Below are positions 61,634 through 64,000 of a stretch of DNA of 64,000 bases, piece after piece (the stretch's first letter is position 1; each line of letters begins with the position of its first letter). The position numbers and the translations under genes are program-made. This stretch comes from Parvibaculum sp963696585 (GTDB lineage: Bacteria > Pseudomonadota > Alphaproteobacteria > Parvibaculales > Parvibaculaceae): assembly GCA_963696585.1 (NCBI GenBank), contig CAVOKW010000033.1, positions 62,001-126,000 of the forward strand. Direction: 5' to 3'. The notes beneath the pieces were generated by a model. It ran no database searches. It saw only the letters and a program-made list of their open reading frames with translations, and was not told the DNA's origin.

Positions 61634-63829
61634 ATGACCACTTATGAAAACTTTTCATTGGATATCGATGCTGATGGCATCGCGCTCATCACCTGGGACA
61701 TGCCCGGTCGCAGCATGAACGTGCTGTCGGCAAGCTCCATGGGCGATCTTGAAGCCATCATCGAACGCATCGCGAGCGATGCGGCGATCAAGGGCGCCGT
61801 CATCACCTCGGGCAAGGCGTCGGGCTTTTGCGCCGGTGCCGACCTCTCCATGATGGCGGGCAATTCTGGCGGCGGTGTCGGCAGCGCAGGCGATGATCGC
61901 GTCAAGAAGCTCTACGAGAACAACCTGCATCTCAACATGATGTTCCGGCGTCTGGAAACTTGCGGCAAGCCCATTGCGGCAGCGATCAATGGCGTTGCCA
62001 TGGGGGGCGGTCTCGAAGTCGCGCTCGCTTGCCATTATCGCGTGGTGTCGGACAATCCGAAAATCCAGATGGCCCTGCCGGAGGCCAAAGTCGGCCTGCT
62101 GCCCGGCGGTGGCGGCACACAGCGCCTGCCGCGTTTGCTGGGGGCCGCCAAGGCCTTGCCGCTTCTGCTGCAAGGCACCTCGCTCTCCCCCCAGGAAGCC
62201 CTGGAAATCGGCCTTGTGCACAAACTGGCGCCCGCCGCCCAGATCGTTGCCGAAGCCAAGGCGCTGGTGAAGTCAGGTGAAGCGGTCCAGCCCTGGGACA
62301 AGAAGGGATACAAGATCCCCGGCGGCACCGCGCATACATCCGCAGGCTCGGTCTTCACCATCGGTGTCGCCCAGCTCCACAAGCAGAGCCATGGCAATTA
62401 TCCGGCGCAGAAATACATCATGTCCTGCGTTTATGAAGGCATCCTCGTGCCGATCGAGGCCGGTCTTCGCATTGAAACACGCTACTTCACCAAGCTGATG
62501 CTTGATCCGCGTTCCAAGGCGATGATCCGTTCGCTGTTTCTCTCCATGCAGGAATTGCAGAAAGGCGCGCGCCGCCCTGCCGGTCAGCCCGCTTTCACCG
62601 TCAGGAAGCTCGGCATCCTCGGGGCGGGCATGATGGGCGCGGGCATTGCCTATGTGTCAGCGCAAGCTGGCATCGAGGTCGTGCTGCTCGACACCGATCT
62701 GGCCAAGGCCGACAAGGGCAAGGCCTATTCGGTCAAGCTGCTCGATAAGGCGCTGGCCAAGGGCCGGACAACCGAAGAGAAGGTCGCCCAAACCCTCTCC
62801 CTCATCACCCCGACATCGGATTATGAGGCGCTGCGTGGTTGCGACCTCATCATCGAGGCCGTGTTCGAGAACCGTCAGGTCAAGGCTGAGGTTACACAGA
62901 AGTCCGAACCCATGCTTGCCGATGGCGGCATCTATGGCTCCAACACCTCGACGCTGCCGATCACCAGCCTGGCGGAAGCCAGCCGCAAGGCGGAAAACTT
63001 CATCGGCATCCACTTCTTTTCGCCAGTGGACAAGATGCAGCTTGTCGAAATCATCATGGGTCAGGCAACGAGTCAGGAAACGCTCGCCAAAGCCATGGAC
63101 TACGTCAAGCAGATCAAAAAGACGCCGATTGTCGTGCAGGACAGCCGTGGTTTCTTCACCTCGCGCTGCTTTGGCACCTATATCGGCGAGGGTCTCGCCA
63201 TGCTCGCCGAAGGCATCAAGCCTGCCATCATCGAAAATGTGGGCCGCATGACGGGCATGCCCATGCCGCCCCTTGCCCTGAATGATGAAGTCGCCCTCGA
63301 CCTTTCCTACAAGGTTCGTCAGCAGACAAAAAAGGATCTCGGCGACAAATATGTGCCGACACCTGCCGATCCGATCATCGAAAAAATGGTCGAAAGCCTG
63401 GGCCGCATTGGCAAGAAGGCGGGCAAGGGCTTCTATGACTATGCGTCCGACGGCAAAAAGAAGCTGTGGCCTGGCCTTTCCGATCTCGTGCCCGTCACCA
63501 GGGATATCGATGACGTCGATGTCGAGGAGCTCAAACAGCGCTTCCTCTATATTCAGGCGCTGGAGGCGGCCCGATGCTTTGAAGAGGGCGTTGTCACCGA
63601 TGTGCGCGATGCTGATGTCGGGGCCATTCTCGGCTGGGGCTTTGCGCCCTGGACGGGCGGCCCTCTCTCGCTCATCGACATGGTCGGCCCACGCGTCTTT
63701 GTCGAAACCTGCGACCGCTTTGCGCAGAAATATGGCGAACGCTTCAAGCCATCCAAACTGCTGCGCGACATGGCCGAGAAGGGCGACACTTTCTATGGTC
63801 GCTTCGCGCCACAAAAGGCCGCTGCCTGA
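61634..63829 (+). CDS. fadB: Bifunctional enoyl-CoA hydratase/3-hydroxyacyl-CoA dehydrogenase
   Basis: A 731-residue fusion. The N-terminal crotonase domain has the oxyanion and Glu motifs GVAMGGGLEVALACHYRV and LPEAKVGLLPGGGGTQRLPRLLG. The C-terminal hydroxyacyl-CoA dehydrogenase domain starts with LGAGMMGAGIAYVS (about residue 330), then SNTSTLPIT and the NFIGIHFFSPVDKMQLVEII segment with the catalytic His. The start at 61634 follows GAGG; a longer frame overlaps fadA. Whether it belongs to the FadB or FadJ subgroup cannot be settled by eye. A strong terminator follows it. Confidence 0.94.
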   Translation: MTTYENFSLDIDADGIALITWDMPGRSMNVLSASSMGDLEAIIERIASDAAIKGAVITSGKASGFCAGADLSMMAGNSGGGVGSAGDDRVKKLYENNLHLNMMFRRLETCGKPIAAAINGVAMGGGLEVALACHYRVVSDNPKIQMALPEAKVGLLPGGGGTQRLPRLLGAAKALPLLLQGTSLSPQEALEIGLVHKLAPAAQIVAEAKALVKSGEAVQPWDKKGYKIPGGTAHTSAGSVFTIGVAQLHKQSHGNYPAQKYIMSCVYEGILVPIEAGLRIETRYFTKLMLDPRSKAMIRSLFLSMQELQKGARRPAGQPAFTVRKLGILGAGMMGAGIAYVSAQAGIEVVLLDTDLAKADKGKAYSVKLLDKALAKGRTTEEKVAQTLSLITPTSDYEALRGCDLIIEAVFENRQVKAEVTQKSEPMLADGGIYGSNTSTLPITSLAEASRKAENFIGIHFFSPVDKMQLVEIIMGQATSQETLAKAMDYVKQIKKTPIVVQDSRGFFTSRCFGTYIGEGLAMLAEGIKPAIIENVGRMTGMPMPPLALNDEVALDLSYKVRQQTKKDLGDKYVPTPADPIIEKMVESLGRIGKKAGKGFYDYASDGKKKLWPGLSDLVPVTRDIDDVDVEELKQRFLYIQALEAARCFEEGVVTDVRDADVGAILGWGFAPWTGGPLSLIDMVGPRVFVETCDRFAQKYGERFKPSKLLRDMAEKGDTFYGRFAPQKAAA

Positions 63830-63851
63830 TTTTCGGGCAATTTGAATAGAG

Positions 63852-63883
63852 CCCCCCACCGTCCCGGTGGGGGGTCTTTGTTT
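63852..63883 (+). terminator. Intrinsic terminator after the beta-oxidation operon
   Basis: CCCCCCACC (63852-63860), a GTCCC loop and GGTGGGGGG (63866-63874) form a nine-pair stem followed by TCTTTGTTT. It ends the five-gene operon. Confidence 0.92.
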
Positions 63884-63931
63884 GCCCACAAGTTTCGGCT
63901 ATGCTCGTGCCACTTCTTTCCGAGTGGGCTC

Positions 63932-64000
63932 ATGTCATTTTCCAGATCATTCCTTGTCGCTTTGGTGTGGTTGCCATGCCTGGCAGGCTTGGCCTGCGGT
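63932..64000 (+). CDS. Exported protein, 5' end only
   Basis: An ATG at 63932 opens a frame that runs through the right edge. The 23 visible residues (MSFSRSFLVALVWLPCLAGL and on) are a typical signal peptide. The rest lies outside the window, so no family can be named. A start at this point is likely but unproven, since the ribosome site is poor. Confidence 0.4.
   Translation, partial: MSFSRSFLVALVWLPCLAGLACG

Noticed and set aside
1..64000. Mobile elements, prophage, CRISPR arrays or toxin-antitoxin modules
   Set aside because: No transposase, integrase, terminal inverted repeats, regular spaced repeats or small paired toxin/antitoxin frames are visible; gene content is housekeeping throughout.

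Overview
The window is an ordinary, fully chromosomal stretch of an alphaproteobacterium, most likely from the Hyphomicrobiales or a neighbouring order. The evidence is a GcrA cell-cycle regulator, a PodJ-like polarity protein, a class I lysyl-tRNA synthetase, a SAM-II riboswitch in front of metZ, a double-length dCTP deaminase and several alphaproteobacterial DUF families. Genes are dense, on both strands, with many ATGA-type stop/start overlaps. I see no insertion sequence, prophage, CRISPR array, rRNA or integrase. One tRNA (Gly, CCC anticodon) is present.

Layout. 1-1.6 kb: 3' end of an alkyl sulfatase and a small secreted protein. 1.6-7.6 kb: tamA-tamB outer-membrane assembly pair. 7.7-10.9 kb: a copper ATPase behind a CueR-type operator, then a TetR regulator. 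10.9-12.7 kb: an alpha/beta hydrolase and an SDR. 12.9-16.6 kb: phoR, a triple Pho box, phoU, phoB, a shared terminator and gcrA, with a perfect DnaA box upstream of gcrA. 17.0-21.2 kb: an ABC-2 permease, then the argD-argF-hslO operon. 21.3-25.8 kb: small genes, argE, apaG, and metZ under a SAM-II riboswitch. 26-29.4 kb: dcd-lrgA-lrgB, a radical SAM protein and tRNA-Gly. 29.6-36.1 kb: a glycosyltransferase with an apparent c-di-GMP-binding N-terminus, a response regulator, a solute-binding protein, SixA, a sterol-desaturase-like protein and TerB. 36.2-45.3 kb: a DinG-type helicase, a degenerate histidine kinase, lysK, a DUF952 gene, pyrD and two thioesterases. 45.6-52.8 kb: a TetR regulator, an HSL-type esterase, a GDT1/UPF0016 transporter behind a yybP-ykoY (manganese) riboswitch, a quinone oxidoreductase, and membrane genes including CcdA and a TSUP/TIGR02186 pair. 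53-56.5 kb: PodJ-like protein and a CAP-domain lipoprotein. 56.6-64 kb: a MerR (LiuR-like) regulator with its operator, followed by a beta-oxidation operon.

The main interest is regulatory. Several cis-elements are readable directly from the sequence: the SAM-II aptamer with a complete three-helix attenuation switch, the yybP-ykoY riboswitch, the triple Pho box, CueR-type and LiuR-type operators, the DnaA box before gcrA, and a 13-bp intercistronic hairpin in the beta-oxidation operon. Two proteins stand out: a membrane histidine kinase that has lost its phospho-acceptor histidine, and a glycosyltransferase fused to a tandem MshEN motif. I did not find a clearly new multi-gene defence or metabolic system. 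All family assignments come from reading motifs, not from database searches.
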